A stretch of DNA of 64,000 nucleotides from Xanthobacter sp. YC-JY1 (GTDB lineage Bacteria; Pseudomonadota; Alphaproteobacteria; Rhizobiales; Xanthobacteraceae), in NCBI RefSeq assembly GCF_021730305.1, contig NZ_CP032674.1, forward strand, positions 62,001 to 126,000, in the 5' to 3' direction. Both the position numbers and the translations under genes were made by a program. The notes beneath the pieces are model-generated. The model did no database searches and had not been told where the DNA came from. It worked only from the letters and a program-made list of their open reading frames with translations. This document shows positions 41,459 to 52,001 of the stretch, piece after piece; position 1 is the stretch's first letter, and every line of letters starts with the position of its first letter.

Positions 41459-43304
41459 CCTCCAGCCATTCCTCTTCCGCCTGCGCCAGCTTCTCGGCCG
41501 CCTCGGCCCGTTCCTTGGCGAAGCGGGCGGCGTCCAGGGGCTTGGCGGCATGGAGGCCGGCGTCGGAGAGCTTGGCGTCCAGCCCCTCGATCTGCTTCGT
41601 CAGCTTGTCCACCGCGCCTTCCAGCTCGCGGATGCGCTTCTTGAGCGGGCCGGTGGCGATGCGGCGCGGGGCAGGGGTGGCTTCCGCCTTGGTCTCGGAG
41701 CGGTCCTTGCGCCCCTTGTCGGTCATGCGATCGCCGTCGGAGCGGGAGAGGACCTCAGCTTTGTACTGGTCGAGATCGCCGTCATAGGCCTTCACCGTGC
41801 CGCCCGAGACGCGCCACAGCCGCTCGGCGCAGGCCTCCAGCAGATGCCGGTCGTGGGACACGAGGATGACGGCGCCGGGGAAGTCGTTGATGGCCTCGAT
41901 GAGCGCCGCGCGGGCCTCGATGTCGAGATGGTTGGTGGGCTCGTCGAGGATGAGCAGATGCGGCCCGTGGAAGGTGGCGAGCCCCAGCAGCAGGCGCGCC
42001 TTCTCGCCGCCCGAGAGGGACGAGACCTTGGTGTCGGCCGCGCCGCCGGAAAAGCCCATCTCCGCCGCCCGCGCCCGCACCCGCGCCTCGGGCGCGTCGG
42101 GCATGAGGCGCCGCACATGCTGGGCGGGGCTATCGCCGGGAATGAGCTCGTCGATCTGGTGCTGCGCGAGATAGGCGACTTCCAGCTTGTCGGCCCGCAC
42201 CACCCGCCCGCTTTCTTCCTTCAGCCGGTCGGCGAGGAGCTTGGCGAAGGTGGACTTGCCGTTGCCGTTGGGGCCGAGGAGGGCGATGCGGTCGTCCTCG
42301 TCGATGCGCAAATTGAGGTTCTGGAGGATCGGCCGGCCCGGCACATAGCCCACCGCCACCTTCTCCAGCACCACGATGGGCGGGGAGAGCAGCTTCTCGG
42401 GATGGCGGATGGAGATGGCCGCCGCCTCCTCGCTCACCTGCGCGGCCAGGGGCTCCATGCGGGCGAGGGCCTTCAGACGCGACTGGGCCTGCTTCGCCTT
42501 CGTCGCCTTGGCGCGGAAGCGGGCGACGAAGGATTCCATGTGGGCGCGCTGCATCTCCTGCTTCTTGCGCGCCTTCTGGTCCAGCAGCAGCCGTTCGCGC
42601 CGCTGTCGGTCAAACGAGGTGAAGCCGCCCTTGTAGAGGGTCAGCTTCTGCCCGGTGAGGTGGAGGATGTGGTCGACGCTCTCGTCCAGCAGGTCGCGGT
42701 CATGGGAGATGAGGATCACCGTGCGCGGATAGTGCGCGAGGTAGTCCTGCAGCCACAGGGTGCCTTCCAGATCGAGATAGTTGGTGGGCTCGTCGAGCAG
42801 CAGCAGGTCCGGCTCGGTGAAGAGCAGGGCGGCGAGGGCCACGCGCATCCGCCAGCCGCCGGAAAATTCCGAGCAGGGCCGCTGCTGGGCGCTCTCGTCG
42901 AAGCCGAGGCCGGCGAGAATGGTGGCTGCCCGCGCCGGCGCCGCATGGGCGCCGATGTCGAGCAGCCGCATCTCGATATCGCCCATCCTGTTCGGGTCTT
43001 GCGTGGTTTCGCGCTCCTTGAGCAGCGCGGCGCGCTCCGTGTCGGCGGCGAGCACGCGGTCGATCAGGCTGTCCGGCCCGGCCGGCGCCTCCTGGGCCAC
43101 GCGGCCGATGCGGGTGCGGTTGGGCAGGCGGACGGCGCCGGATTCCAGCTCCAGCTCGCCAATGAGCGCCTTGAACAGGGTGGTCTTGCCCGAGCCATTG
43201 CGGCCGACCACGCCGACGCGCGCATTCTCGGGGAGGGCGACGGAGGCGTGGTCGATGAGCAGGCGCCCGGCAAGGCGCAGGGAAATATCGTCCAGAACGA
43301 TCAT
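41427..43304 (-). CDS. ABC-F family ATPase
   Basis: The 625-residue protein has two ABC domains and no membrane segments. The first has Walker A GRNGSGKTT near residue 35, signature FSGGWRMR and Walker B LLLDEPTNYLD. The second has GPNGNGKST near residue 340, LSGGEKAR and ILDEPTNHLD. A charged linker lies between them and a coiled-coil tail after (GPLKKRIRELEGAVDKL). ABC-F proteins act on ribosomes, either relieving stalling or conferring resistance to ribosome-targeting antibiotics; this one looks like the housekeeping Uup/YheS type. Its 3' end overlaps the LysR gene. Confidence 0.94.
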   Translation of the reverse strand: MIVLDDISLRLAGRLLIDHASVALPENARVGVVGRNGSGKTTLFKALIGELELESGAVRLPNRTRIGRVAQEAPAGPDSLIDRVLAADTERAALLKERETTQDPNRMGDIEMRLLDIGAHAAPARAATILAGLGFDESAQQRPCSEFSGGWRMRVALAALLFTEPDLLLLDEPTNYLDLEGTLWLQDYLAHYPRTVILISHDRDLLDESVDHILHLTGQKLTLYKGGFTSFDRQRRERLLLDQKARKKQEMQRAHMESFVARFRAKATKAKQAQSRLKALARMEPLAAQVSEEAAAISIRHPEKLLSPPIVVLEKVAVGYVPGRPILQNLNLRIDEDDRIALLGPNGNGKSTFAKLLADRLKEESGRVVRADKLEVAYLAQHQIDELIPGDSPAQHVRRLMPDAPEARVRARAAEMGFSGGAADTKVSSLSGGEKARLLLGLATFHGPHLLILDEPTNHLDIEARAALIEAINDFPGAVILVSHDRHLLEACAERLWRVSGGTVKAYDGDLDQYKAEVLSRSDGDRMTDKGRKDRSETKAEATPAPRRIATGPLKKRIRELEGAVDKLTKQIEGLDAKLSDAGLHAAKPLDAARFAKERAEAAEKLAQAEEEWLEVSAELEAAGG

Positions 43305-43358
43305 GCCGGGCTTTTCGCAGGCGGGGCCGGGCAGGGCAAGATGCGGAAGCGTCCCGCT

Positions 43359-44678
43359 TCAGAGCGTTTCGCCGCGCAGCAGCTTGGGCACGTCGCCGGT
43401 GAGGCCCGCCGCATCCTTGATGAACAGGCCCTTGAGGCGCGGCAGGCGGTCCACCAGCCCGAGGCCCACGTCGCGGATGGCGCGCAGGGCGTCGGAATGG
43501 TTGGAGAACAGCCGGTTGAGGCCATCCGTCGCGACGCCCATGGCCAACGTGTCGAACCGCCGCCAGCGCTGGTAGCGCTCCAGCACGGTGGGGGAGGCGA
43601 AGTCGAGGCCGACGCGCGCGGCGTCCGTCACCACCTCGGCGAGGGCCGCCACATCGCGCAGGCCCATGTTGAGGCCCTGGCCGGCGATGGGATGGATGAC
43701 GTGGGCGGCATCGCCCACCAGCGCGAGCCGATCACCGATGAAGGCGCGCGCCATGGCGAAGCCGAGGGGGTAGGCGCGGGGCTTCGTCACCGGCTTCACC
43801 CAGCCGAGGCGATGGCCGAAGCGCTGCTCCAGCTCCTCCTGGAAGATGGCGGAGGGCAAAGCGAGCAGCCGCTCGGCATCGGCGGTGCGCTCGGTCCACA
43901 CCACCGAGCAGCGATTGCCCGGCAAAGGCAGGATGGCGAACGGGCCGGCGGGCAGGAAATGCTCCTCGGCGCGGCCTTCGTGCGGGCGCTCGTGCTCCAC
44001 CACGAAGGTGATGCCGCTCTGCCCATATCCCCAGGACACCGTGGAAATGCCCGCCATCTCGCGGATGCGCGAGCGGGCGCCGTCGCACGCCACCAGCAGG
44101 CCGGCGCGCAGCGGCACGCCCGAGGCGGAGGCGAGTTCGACGCCGCCGCCCTCGCTGCGGAACGACGTCACCGCCTCTTCGCGCAGGTCGATGCCGGCGG
44201 AACGGGCGGCCGCCACCAGCGCCTGCTGCAGATCGAGGTTCGGCACCATGAAGGCGAAGGGCTCGCCCGGTTCCAAGGCTCCGTCTTCCAGTGCGCCGTC
44301 GAAGGTGAGGAAGGTGGGGCGCGCCACGTCCTTGGTGCGGCTGTCCGTCACCACCATGGTGCGCATGGGCTCCGCTTTGGCGGCGATCTCGTGCCACACA
44401 CCGAGGCTGGTGAGCATGCGCCGGGCGCAGGCGGCGATGGCGGAGCAGCGCCCGTCATCGAGCCCGGCGCGCGAGAGGGTCGGGTCGTAAAGGGCGATGT
44501 CGGCATCGGGGCCGAGGCCCTGGCGCAGGGCAAGGGCGAGGCTTAGGCCCGCGAGGCCCCCGCCGACGATGGCCACATCCGCCCGTTCCGCCGGTGCCCG
44601 TTCCGCTTGCGCGCGATCGGCGGCGGCCGGGTTTGCGGACCAGCCGGTCTCCGGAAGCGGTGCGTTCGGGGAGCCCAT
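43359..44678 (-). CDS. UbiH-type FAD-dependent monooxygenase (ubiquinone biosynthesis)
   Basis: From ATG 44678, eight bases after an AGGAG ribosome-binding site, the protein has 439 residues. It shows the FAD motif VGGGLAGLSLAL, the VACDGARSRIRE motif and the C-terminal GDAAHVIHPIAGQGLNMGLRD motif of the UbiH/UbiF/UbiL family. These enzymes hydroxylate the aromatic ring during ubiquinone synthesis; which carbon is hydroxylated cannot be told here. The first 35 residues are Ala-rich and unconserved. It diverges from the thioesterase gene at 44885. Confidence 0.9.
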   Translation of the reverse strand: MGSPNAPLPETGWSANPAAADRAQAERAPAERADVAIVGGGLAGLSLALALRQGLGPDADIALYDPTLSRAGLDDGRCSAIAACARRMLTSLGVWHEIAAKAEPMRTMVVTDSRTKDVARPTFLTFDGALEDGALEPGEPFAFMVPNLDLQQALVAAARSAGIDLREEAVTSFRSEGGGVELASASGVPLRAGLLVACDGARSRIREMAGISTVSWGYGQSGITFVVEHERPHEGRAEEHFLPAGPFAILPLPGNRCSVVWTERTADAERLLALPSAIFQEELEQRFGHRLGWVKPVTKPRAYPLGFAMARAFIGDRLALVGDAAHVIHPIAGQGLNMGLRDVAALAEVVTDAARVGLDFASPTVLERYQRWRRFDTLAMGVATDGLNRLFSNHSDALRAIRDVGLGLVDRLPRLKGLFIKDAAGLTGDVPKLLRGETL

Positions 44679-44884
44679 GACCTTCACTCCTGATGATCGT
44701 TCTTCGTTCTACGCTGCCGGGTGGCGATTGGCTCGCCTATAGGGCAGCCGGCTGACGTTTTGGGGTTGACGGTCGAGGCGTGGGCGTGGCGTCCTGCCCT
44801 CGACTGAACCGTGCGACCCGCATCCCGTTCCACCTTCTTTGATGCTGCCGCCCGCAGGGTGCGCAGCCATCGGCGAGCCCCTGA

Positions 44885-45760
44885 ATGACCGCCCAGAATC
44901 CCGACGTGGACAAGCTCCTCGGCATCCTTGACCTCGAACCGCTCGAGATCAACCTGTTCCGGGGTCGCAGCGTATCCCCCACAGGGGGCCGGGTGTTCGG
45001 CGGGCAGGTGATCGCCCAGGCGCTGGTCGCCGCCCGCCGCACGGTGGAGGACGCGCGCGTCACCCACTCGCTGCACGGCTACTTTCTGCTCGGCGGCGAT
45101 CCCACCGTCCCCATCATCTACGACGTGGACCGCATCCGCGACGGCCGTTCCTTCACCACCCGCCGCGTGGTGGCGATCCAGCATGGCGAAGCCATCTTCA
45201 GCATGTCGGTGTCGTTCCAGAAGCCGGAGGAAGGCTTCACGCACCAGAGCCAGATGCCCGAGGTGCCCCAGCCCGAGGATCTACCCGGCGACGAGGTGTG
45301 GCGGGATCGCCTGCTGGCCCGCTTCCCCGGCGCCGCTGGCCGCGACTGGATGGCGCACCGGCCGCTGGAGGTGAAGCCCACCAGCTTGGACATGGCCTAT
45401 CTCGGGTCGCCGGGGGCCAGGCCCAGCATCTGGATCCGCGCCCGCGGCCCGCTGCCGGACGATCTGCCCATTCATCAGGCGGTGCTCGCCTACGCATCCG
45501 ACCTGTCGCTGCTGCAGGCGGCGCTTCTGCCCCATGGCAAGTCCGTGTTCGACACGGACGTGCAGGTGGCGAGCCTTGATCACGCGCTGTGGTTCCACCG
45601 CCCGTTCCGCGCTGACGATTGGCTGCTCTACACCCAGGAGAGCCCTGCGGCCTCGGCCGGACGGGGATTCTGCCGCGGCGAGCTGTTCACCCGCGACGGG
45701 ATTCTGGTTGCTTCGGCGGCACAGGAAGGCCTCATGCGACCGGTGACGCCGCGGGCCTAG
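44885..45760 (+). CDS. tesB: Acyl-CoA thioesterase II
   Basis: The 291-residue protein is a double hotdog thioesterase. The first hotdog has RVFGGQVIAQALVAARRTV and HSLHGYFLLGGDP. The second has LAYASDLSLLQAALLPHG, SLDHALWFHRPF and the C-terminal GLMRP. It hydrolyses medium- and long-chain acyl-CoA. tesB lies beside glnK-amtB in many proteobacteria, as here, without an obvious functional link. Confidence 0.95.
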   Translation: MTAQNPDVDKLLGILDLEPLEINLFRGRSVSPTGGRVFGGQVIAQALVAARRTVEDARVTHSLHGYFLLGGDPTVPIIYDVDRIRDGRSFTTRRVVAIQHGEAIFSMSVSFQKPEEGFTHQSQMPEVPQPEDLPGDEVWRDRLLARFPGAAGRDWMAHRPLEVKPTSLDMAYLGSPGARPSIWIRARGPLPDDLPIHQAVLAYASDLSLLQAALLPHGKSVFDTDVQVASLDHALWFHRPFRADDWLLYTQESPAASAGRGFCRGELFTRDGILVASAAQEGLMRPVTPRA

Positions 45761-45804
45761 GCACGCCCCGCGTTCGGCGCTGCAATGGCTCATCACGCAA
45801 GTGC

Positions 45805-45822
45805 GAACGAGATTTGTCGTTC
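45805..45822. promoter_or_regulatory. Inverted repeat upstream of the glnK promoter
   Basis: GAACGA-GATTTG-TCGTTC is a perfect 6-base inverted repeat with a 6-base spacer, about 125 bases upstream of the sigma-54 promoter, where an enhancer-binding activator would be expected. It does not match the usual NtrC site (TGCACC and its complement), so its role is open. The rest of the gap 45761-46088 includes an AT-rich patch near 45837-45860 and no gene. Confidence 0.4.
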
Positions 45823-45947
45823 CCTTGTGCGTCGAGATTAAAAAATAGGCACAAAAAGCGGCGAGCAGGCGGCAGAGCCCCTGCGGCGCGCGCCGTGGCG
45901 GAAAAATATGCACGGGACTCCCGGCATCCGCCGCCTTCCCTCTCTCT

Positions 45948-46427
<480 letters not shown>

Positions 46428-46456
46428 GCCTCATCTCTTTCACGGAGCATTCATCC

Positions 46457-47953
46457 ATGACGTCCAAGACGTGGTCCCGCGTGGGGGTTCCCGCGCTTCT
46501 TCTGGCGCTGGCGGTAGCCGCGCCGGTACTGGCCCAGACGGCGCCGCCGGCGGCTGACGCCGCCACCGCCGTTCCCGCCGCGGCAGCCGCTCCCACCGTG
46601 AACAAGGGCGACGTCGCCTGGATGCTCACGTCGGCGCTGCTCGTGCTCATGATGTCGGTGCCCGGCCTGTTCCTGTTCTACGGCGGCCTCGTGCGTGCCA
46701 AGAACATGCTCTCCGTGCTGATGCAGGTCGCCTACAGCGTGTGCATCGTCGGCCTCATCTGGGTGCTCTACGGCTACTCGCTCGCCTTCACCGGCGGCTC
46801 GCCCTTCATCGGCGGCTTCTCCAAGGCGTTCCTCTCGGGCGTCACCGGCGAATCCCTCGCCGCCACCTTCTCGGTGGGCGTGGCCATTCCGGAGTGGGTG
46901 TACATCGCCTTCCAGATGACCTTCGCCATGATCACCCCGGCCCTCATCTTCGGCGCCTTCGCCGAGCGCATGAAGTTCTCCGCCGTGGTGCTGTTCGTGC
47001 CCCTGTGGGTCACCTTCGTGTACTTCCCCGTCGCCCACATGGTCTGGTACTGGGCCGGCCCGGACGCGATCGACGCTGCCGCCAAGGCTGTCGCCGCCGC
47101 TGCTGACGGCACCGCCAAGGCCGCTGCGCAGCAGGCGCTCGACGCCGTGCTGGCCGATGCCGGCTACATCTTCTCCCTCGGCGCCATCGACTTCGCGGGC
47201 GGCACCGTGGTGCACATCAACGCCGGTATCGCCGGCCTCGTGGCCTGCATCATGGTCGGCAAGCGCCTCGGCTACGGCAAGGAAGCGCTTTCCCCCCACT
47301 CCCTGACGCTCACCATGGTCGGCGCCTCCCTCCTGTGGGTCGGCTGGTTCGGCTTCAACGCTGGCTCCAATCTCGAGGCCAATGCCACCACCGCTCTCGC
47401 GATGATGAACACCTTCATCGCCACCTGCGCGGCCGGCATGTCCTGGATGTTCGTGGAATGGCTGGTGAAGGGTAAGCCCTCCATGCTCGGCCTCGCCTCG
47501 GGCATCGTCGCCGGCCTCGTCGCCGTGACGCCGCCGTCGGGCTTCGCCGGCATCATGGGCTCGCTGGTCCTCGGCCTGGTCGTGTCGCCGATCTGCTTCA
47601 TCTTCTGCACCGCGGTGAAGAACGCGCTGGGCTATGACGACGCCCTCGACGTGTTCGGCGTGCACGGCATCGGTGGCATCGTCGGCGCCATCGCCACCGG
47701 CATCCTGGTGAGCCCCTCGCTGGGCGGCACGGGCATCTACGACTACACCACCGGTGCGGTCGCGGCCTACGACATGACCGCCCAGGTCATCGCCCAGCTC
47801 AAGGCCGTCGGCGTGACCGTTGTGTGGTCGGGCGTCGGCACCGCCGTCATCCTGTTCGTGATCTCGGTCATCGTCGGCCTGCGTCCCTCCACGGACGTGG
47901 AGCGCGAGGGTCTCGACATCAACGAGCACGGCGAGCGCGCGTATCACTCGTGA
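46457..47953 (+). CDS. amtB: Ammonium transporter AmtB
   Basis: I use ATG 46457, giving 498 residues: a signal peptide (VPALLLALAVAAPVLA), an Ala/Pro-rich linker, then eleven hydrophobic segments. The ammonium transporter motif DFAGGTVVHINAG and the DVFGVHGIGGIVGAI block holding the second pore histidine are present. An extra alanine-rich segment of about 30 residues (DAIDAAAKAVAAAADGTAK) sits before the DFAGG motif. It transports ammonium under nitrogen limitation and is gated by GlnK. A TTG at 46424, overlapping the glnK end, is an unlikely start. Confidence 0.96.
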   Translation: MTSKTWSRVGVPALLLALAVAAPVLAQTAPPAADAATAVPAAAAAPTVNKGDVAWMLTSALLVLMMSVPGLFLFYGGLVRAKNMLSVLMQVAYSVCIVGLIWVLYGYSLAFTGGSPFIGGFSKAFLSGVTGESLAATFSVGVAIPEWVYIAFQMTFAMITPALIFGAFAERMKFSAVVLFVPLWVTFVYFPVAHMVWYWAGPDAIDAAAKAVAAAADGTAKAAAQQALDAVLADAGYIFSLGAIDFAGGTVVHINAGIAGLVACIMVGKRLGYGKEALSPHSLTLTMVGASLLWVGWFGFNAGSNLEANATTALAMMNTFIATCAAGMSWMFVEWLVKGKPSMLGLASGIVAGLVAVTPPSGFAGIMGSLVLGLVVSPICFIFCTAVKNALGYDDALDVFGVHGIGGIVGAIATGILVSPSLGGTGIYDYTTGAVAAYDMTAQVIAQLKAVGVTVVWSGVGTAVILFVISVIVGLRPSTDVEREGLDINEHGERAYHS

Positions 47954-47960
47954 TCCTGGC

Positions 47961-47982
47961 GGGGCGGCCTCGTCGCCGCCCC
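47961..47982 (+). repeat. First hairpin after amtB
   Basis: GGGGCGGC and GCCGCCCC form a perfect 8-base stem around CTCGTC, eight bases after the amtB stop. A GTGGTTCTTT stretch follows. It probably acts with the stronger terminator at 48015. Confidence 0.55.
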
Positions 47983-48014
47983 GTGGTTCTTTAAAAGAGG
48001 GGAACCAAGAAGAG

Positions 48015-48042
48015 CCCCGGCACCGTTGGTGCCGGGGTTTTT
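48015..48042 (+). terminator. Terminator of glnK-amtB
   Basis: CCCCGGCACC and GGTGCCGGGG form a perfect 10-base stem around GTT, followed by five T residues. It is one of the clearest rho-independent terminators in the window. Confidence 0.93.
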
Positions 48043-48283
48043 CTTTGCCCGCCGCAGCTCGTGGGCGCTGGCGCTGCGCCGATCTGCGGGCTTTTCCCGG
48101 CCCCCCGCGCCTGATAGAAGCCGCACCATGAGCGGATTTTCTCATTATCGCGGGGCCATGCCTCGCCGCAGCCGTCCCCTCGCGGCGCGAATTATCGGCC
48201 CGGCCCCCCGCCGGCGCGGCTGAGCGCGCGGGGGCTGCCGGGATTTTTCCGCCCCGATCCTGCCTTCATCCCCCGAGCGTTCC
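48043..48283 (+). other. Gap between amtB terminator and ileS
   Basis: These 241 bases should carry the ileS promoter, which I cannot place. A 31-codon open frame at 48128-48223 is Arg/Pro-rich, has no ribosome-binding site and looks like chance. No T-box or riboswitch structure is recognisable. Confidence 0.4.
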
Positions 48284-51200
48284 ATGACCGAGAAGTCCGA
48301 GACCAAGCCGTCCGCCGAGGCGTCCGCCCCCGATTATTCCAAGACCCTGTTCCTGCCGGAAACCGCCTTCCCCATGCGCGGCGGCCTGCCCCAGAAGGAG
48401 CCGGAACTGCTGGCCCGCTGGGCGCGCATCGGCCTCTACGAGCGGCTGCGTGAGGCCGGGCGCGGTCGCGACCGCTTCGTGCTGCATGACGGCCCGCCTT
48501 ATGCCAACGGCAACATCCATATCGGCCACGCGCTCAACAAGATCCTGAAGGACGTGGTGACGCGCTCCCAGCAGATGCTGGGCTACGACTCGAACTACGT
48601 GCCCGGCTGGGACTGCCACGGCCTGCCCATCGAGTGGAAGATCGAGGAAGAGAACTACCGCAAGAAGGGCAAGCAGAAGCCCGACTTCTCCGATGCCGCC
48701 GCCATGGTCGCCTTCCGCCAGGAATGCCGCGCCTATGCCGAGCATTGGCTGAACGAGCAGCGCAAGGAATTCAAGCGCCTCGGCGTCGAGGGCGACTGGG
48801 ATCATCCCTATACCACCATGGCGTTCATGGCCGAGGCGCAGATCGCTCGCGAGATCATGAAGTTCGCCGAGAACGGCCTGCTCTATCGCGGCTCGAAGCC
48901 GGTCATGTGGTCGGTGGTGGAGAAGACCGCTTTGGCCGAGGCGGAGGTCGAGTATCAGGATTTCACCTCGGATACGGTCTGGGTGAAGTTCCCGGTGGTG
49001 TCGGAGGGCGACCTCAAGGGCGCGACCGTCGTCATCTGGACCACCACCCCCTGGACCATGCCCGGAAACCGGGCCGTCACCTATGCTCCGAAGATCGCCT
49101 ATGGCCTCTACGAGGTTACGGACGCCCCCGCAGACAACTGGGCCAAGGCCGGCGATCGCCTGATCCTCGCCGACAAGCTCGCTGACGACGTGTTCAAGGC
49201 CGCCCGCGTCACCGCCTATGAGCGGCGCGGCGATGTTCCCGCCGATGTGGTGGGCAGCCTGATCCTCGCCCACCCGCTGGCGGACCTCGGGCTCGGCGGC
49301 TACACCTTCAAGGTGCCGTTGCTGGAAGCCGAGCATGTCACGGACGACGCCGGCACGGGTTTCGTCCACACCGCCCCCGGCCATGGCCGCGAGGACTTCG
49401 AGGCGTGGGTGAACCATCGCCGCTGGCTGGAGGAGCGCGGCATCAATCCGGCGATCCCCTACACGGTGGACGAGGACAGCTTCTACACGTCCCAGGCGCC
49501 CGGATTCGAGGGCAGGCGCGTCATCACCGAGAAGGGTGAGAAGGGCGATGCCAATGGAGCCGTCATCGACGCCCTCATCAAGGCCGGCAACCTGCTCGCG
49601 CGCGGCCGGGTGAAGCACCAGTATCCGCATTCCTGGCGCTCCAAGAAGCCGGTGATCTTCCGCAACACGCCGCAATGGTTCATCGCCATGGACCAGGACA
49701 TCCGCGCGGCGGACGGCAAGGCGGCGCCCCGCCCGGCGACGCTGGCCGGCAACGCGCCGGACACCCTGCGCGCCCGCGCGCTCGCCGGCATCAAGACGGT
49801 GGAATGGGTGCCGGCGGCGGGCGAAAACCGCATCACCGGCATGATCGAGAACCGGCCGGACTGGGTGGTCTCGCGCCAGCGCGCCTGGGGCGTGCCCATC
49901 GCCGTGTTCGTGAAGGACAAGGGCGACGGCACCGTCGAAATCCTCAAGGACGCCGCCGTCAACGCCCGCATCGCCGAGGCCTTCGCCGCCGAAGGCGCCG
50001 ACGCCTGGTTCAAGGAGGGCGCCAGCGCCCGCTTCCTCGGGGAGCGCGCCTCCGAGGGCTGGCAGAAGGTGGATGACGTCCTCGACGTGTGGTTCGATTC
50101 CGGCTCCACCCACACCTTCACGCTGGAGGTGCGCCCCGACCTCAAGGCGGAGCGTCCGCCCGAGGGGCGCGACAAGGTGATGTATCTGGAGGGTTCGGAC
50201 CAGCACCGCGGCTGGTTCCATTCCTCGCTGCTGGAGAGCTGCGGCACCCGCGGCCGCCCGCCCTATGACGTGGTGCTGACCCACGGTTTCGTCCTCGACG
50301 AGGACGGCCGCAAGATGTCCAAGTCGCTGGGCAACGTCACCTCGCCGCAGGACGTCATCAAGCAGTCCGGCGCCGACATCCTGCGCCTGTGGGTGTGCGC
50401 CTCCGACTATGCGGACGACCTGCGCATCGGGCCGGAAATCCTCAAGACCACGGCCGACACCTACCGCAAGCTGCGCAACACCATCCGCTGGCTGCTCGGC
50501 TCGCTGCACCATTACCGGCCGGAGGAGAAGGTCGCGGTGGCCGACATGCCGTCGCTGGAGCGCTTCATCCTGCATCGGCTCGCCGAGCTGGACGGAGAGA
50601 TCCGCGCCGCCTATCGCGCCTTCGACTACAAGAAGGTGCACGCGGCCCTCGCCCAGTTCATGAACATCGAGCTGTCGGCCTTCTATTTCGACATCCGCAA
50701 GGATGCGCTCTATTGCGATCCCATCTCCTCGCTGACGCGGCGTGCCTGCCTGACGGTGCTGGACGAGGTGTTCAACCGCCTTGTCACCTGGCTCGCGCCC
50801 ATCCTCGCCTTCACCTGCGAGGAGGCCTACATCGCCCGCACGGGGGATGAGGAGGGCTCGGTGCATCTCCTCGCTTTCCCGGACACCCCCGCCGCGTGGC
50901 GCGACGAGGCTCTGGCGGAGCAGTGGCGCAAGGTGCGCCTCATCCGCCGTGTGGTGCTCGGCGCGCTGGAGGTGGAGCGCGCCGCCAAGCGCATGGGCTC
51001 CTCCCTTGAGGCCGCCCCCGAGGTCTATGTGAGCGACGATGCGCTGGCCGAGGCCCTCTCCGGCCTCGACCTCGCCGAGATCGCCATCACCTCGGACGCG
51101 AAACTGATCCGCGGCGAGGGGCCGGCCGATGCCTTCCGGCTGGCGGACGTCCCCGGCGTCGCCGTGGTGCCGGTCCGTGCGGAAGGCACCAAGTGCGCCC

Positions 51201-51313
51201 GCTCGTGGAAGGTCTCGCCGCAGGTGGGCACCGACCCGGAATTCCCGGACGTGACGCCGCGCGATGCCGCCGCGCTGCGGGAGTTCTACGCCGCGCGCGC
51301 CGCGGCCGAGTGA
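48284..51313 (+). CDS. ileS: Isoleucyl-tRNA synthetase
   Basis: The 1009-residue class I synthetase has the HIGH motif at residues 79-82 ([11 protein letters not shown]), the ATP-binding KMSKS near residue 677, and a large editing insert with [14 protein letters not shown] that hydrolyses misacylated Val-t[23 protein letters not shown] and the anticodon-binding helical domain follow. The C-terminus lacks a cysteine-rich zinc tail, as in many alphaproteobacteria. The lspA gene follows after about 105 bases, an arrangement conserved across proteobacteria. Confidence 0.98.
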   Translation: MTEKSETKPSAEASAPDYSKTLFLPETAFPMRGGLPQKEPELLARWARIGLYERLREAGRGRDRFVLHDGPPYANGNIHIGHALNKILKDVVTRSQQMLGYDSNYVPGWDCHGLPIEWKIEEENYRKKGKQKPDFSDAAAMVAFRQECRAYAEHWLNEQRKEFKRLGVEGDWDHPYTTMAFMAEAQIAREIMKFAENGLLYRGSKPVMWSVVEKTALAEAEVEYQDFTSDTVWVKFPVVSEGDLKGATVVIWTTTPWTMPGNRAVTYAPKIAYGLYEVTDAPADNWAKAGDRLILADKLADDVFKAARVTAYERRGDVPADVVGSLILAHPLADLGLGGYTFKVPLLEAEHVTDDAGTGFVHTAPGHGREDFEAWVNHRRWLEERGINPAIPYTVDEDSFYTSQAPGFEGRRVITEKGEKGDANGAVIDALIKAGNLLARGRVKHQYPHSWRSKKPVIFRNTPQWFIAMDQDIRAADGKAAPRPATLAGNAPDTLRARALAGIKTVEWVPAAGENRITGMIENRPDWVVSRQRAWGVPIAVFVKDKGDGTVEILKDAAVNARIAEAFAAEGADAWFKEGASARFLGERASEGWQKVDDVLDVWFDSGSTHTFTLEVRPDLKAERPPEGRDKVMYLEGSDQHRGWFHSSLLESCGTRGRPPYDVVLTHGFVLDEDGRKMSKSLGNVTSPQDVIKQSGADILRLWVCASDYADDLRIGPEILKTTADTYRKLRNTIRWLLGSLHHYRPEEKVAVADMPSLERFILHRLAELDGEIRAAYRAFDYKKVHAALAQFMNIELSAFYFDIRKDALYCDPISSLTRRACLTVLDEVFNRLVTWLAPILAFTCEEAYIARTGDEEGSVHLLAFPDTPAAWRDEALAEQWRKVRLIRRVVLGALEVERAAKRMGSSLEAAPEVYVSDDALAEALSGLDLAEIAITSDAKLIRGEGPADAFRLADVPGVAVVPVRAEGTKCARSWKVSPQVGTDPEFPDVTPRDAAALREFYAARAAAE

Positions 51314-51321
51314 AGCGAACC

Positions 51322-51352
51322 CCGCCCGCCCTCGCGTTGCCGGGGCGGGCGG
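51322..51352. repeat. GC-rich hairpin between ileS and lspA
   Basis: CCGCCCGCC and GGCGGGCGG pair over 9 bases with a 13-base loop, nine bases after the ileS stop. There is no T tract, so it is more likely an attenuating or stabilising element than a full terminator. Confidence 0.4.
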
Positions 51353-51418
51353 CCTCGTCTATGAACGACGGATCGCGTCCGGCCATCGGTCAGAGAAGCC
51401 ATTCCTGAGAGAGGCCCC

Positions 51419-51949
51419 TTGCAGCGCCGTCCCATCGTCTTCGGTCTTCTCGTCGCTCTCGCTGTGCTGGTGGCCGATCAGGCCTCCAAGGGCATCGTGC
51501 TCGCGTGGTCGGCGTCCTGGGACGCGCAGATCAAGCCGGTGGCGCCCTTCATCGACTTCGCCGCGCTGTGGAATTACGGCATCAGCTACGGCCTGTTTCC
51601 GCAGGGCGAGACCGGGCGCTGGGTGCTGGTGGCCATCAAGGTGGCTGCGGCGATCCTGTTCGCGGTTTGGCTGGCCCGCGCCCGCAGCCGGTTCGAGGCG
51701 TTCGCGCTGGGCCTGCTCATCGGCGGCGCCATCGGCAATGCGGTGGACCGGGTGGTCTATGGGGCGGTGTTCGATTTCGTGTCGCTCCACGCCTTCGGAT
51801 ACCGCTGGTACGTGTTCAACCTCGCCGATGTGGCGGTTGTTGTGGGCGTGGGACTGCTCCTTTACGATGCATTTCTCGGTGGCGCCTCAAAATCGCCGCC
51901 CTCGGCCGCGCCAATGGCGCCCCGGTCCGAAGCTGAGCGCGAGCCGTGA
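51419..51949 (+). CDS. lspA: Lipoprotein signal peptidase (signal peptidase II)
   Basis: The 176-residue membrane protein starts at TTG 51419, with a GAGAGG ribosome-binding site a few bases upstream. It has four hydrophobic segments and the catalytic aspartates D110 in GNAVDRV and D137 in FNLADVAV, as well as the VADQASKG block near the N-terminus. It cleaves signal peptides of prolipoproteins in the inner membrane. The lipoprotein encoded at 55809 is a plausible substrate. Confidence 0.95.
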   Translation: MQRRPIVFGLLVALAVLVADQASKGIVLAWSASWDAQIKPVAPFIDFAALWNYGISYGLFPQGETGRWVLVAIKVAAAILFAVWLARARSRFEAFALGLLIGGAIGNAVDRVVYGAVFDFVSLHAFGYRWYVFNLADVAVVVGVGLLLYDAFLGGASKSPPSAAPMAPRSEAEREP

Positions 51950-52001
51950 GAGCGCACGCTTTGAGAACGCATCAGAGGATGGCATCGAGGACGTGAGACC
52001 C

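Noticed and set aside
41334-44546. Open frame of 1070 codons on the plus strand opposite the ABC-F and UbiH-type genes
   Set aside because: It runs antisense to two genes with intact catalytic motifs. In GC-rich DNA the complementary frame of a well-expressed gene often lacks stops. Its translation is Gly/Ala/Arg/His-rich with no domain.
47080-47165. Alanine-rich insert in AmtB as a possible novel domain
   Set aside because: As I recall, similar inserts before the DFAGG motif are common in alphaproteobacterial AmtB proteins, so it is probably ordinary loop variation.
48128-48223. 31-codon open frame before ileS as a possible leader peptide
   Set aside because: It has no ribosome-binding site, an Arg/Pro-rich composition expected by chance, no Ile codon cluster and no attenuator hairpins with a T tract.
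48266-50866. Open frame of 866 codons on the minus strand opposite ileS
   Set aside because: It is a composition shadow of the isoleucyl-tRNA synthetase gene, with no recognisable motif and no ribosome-binding site.
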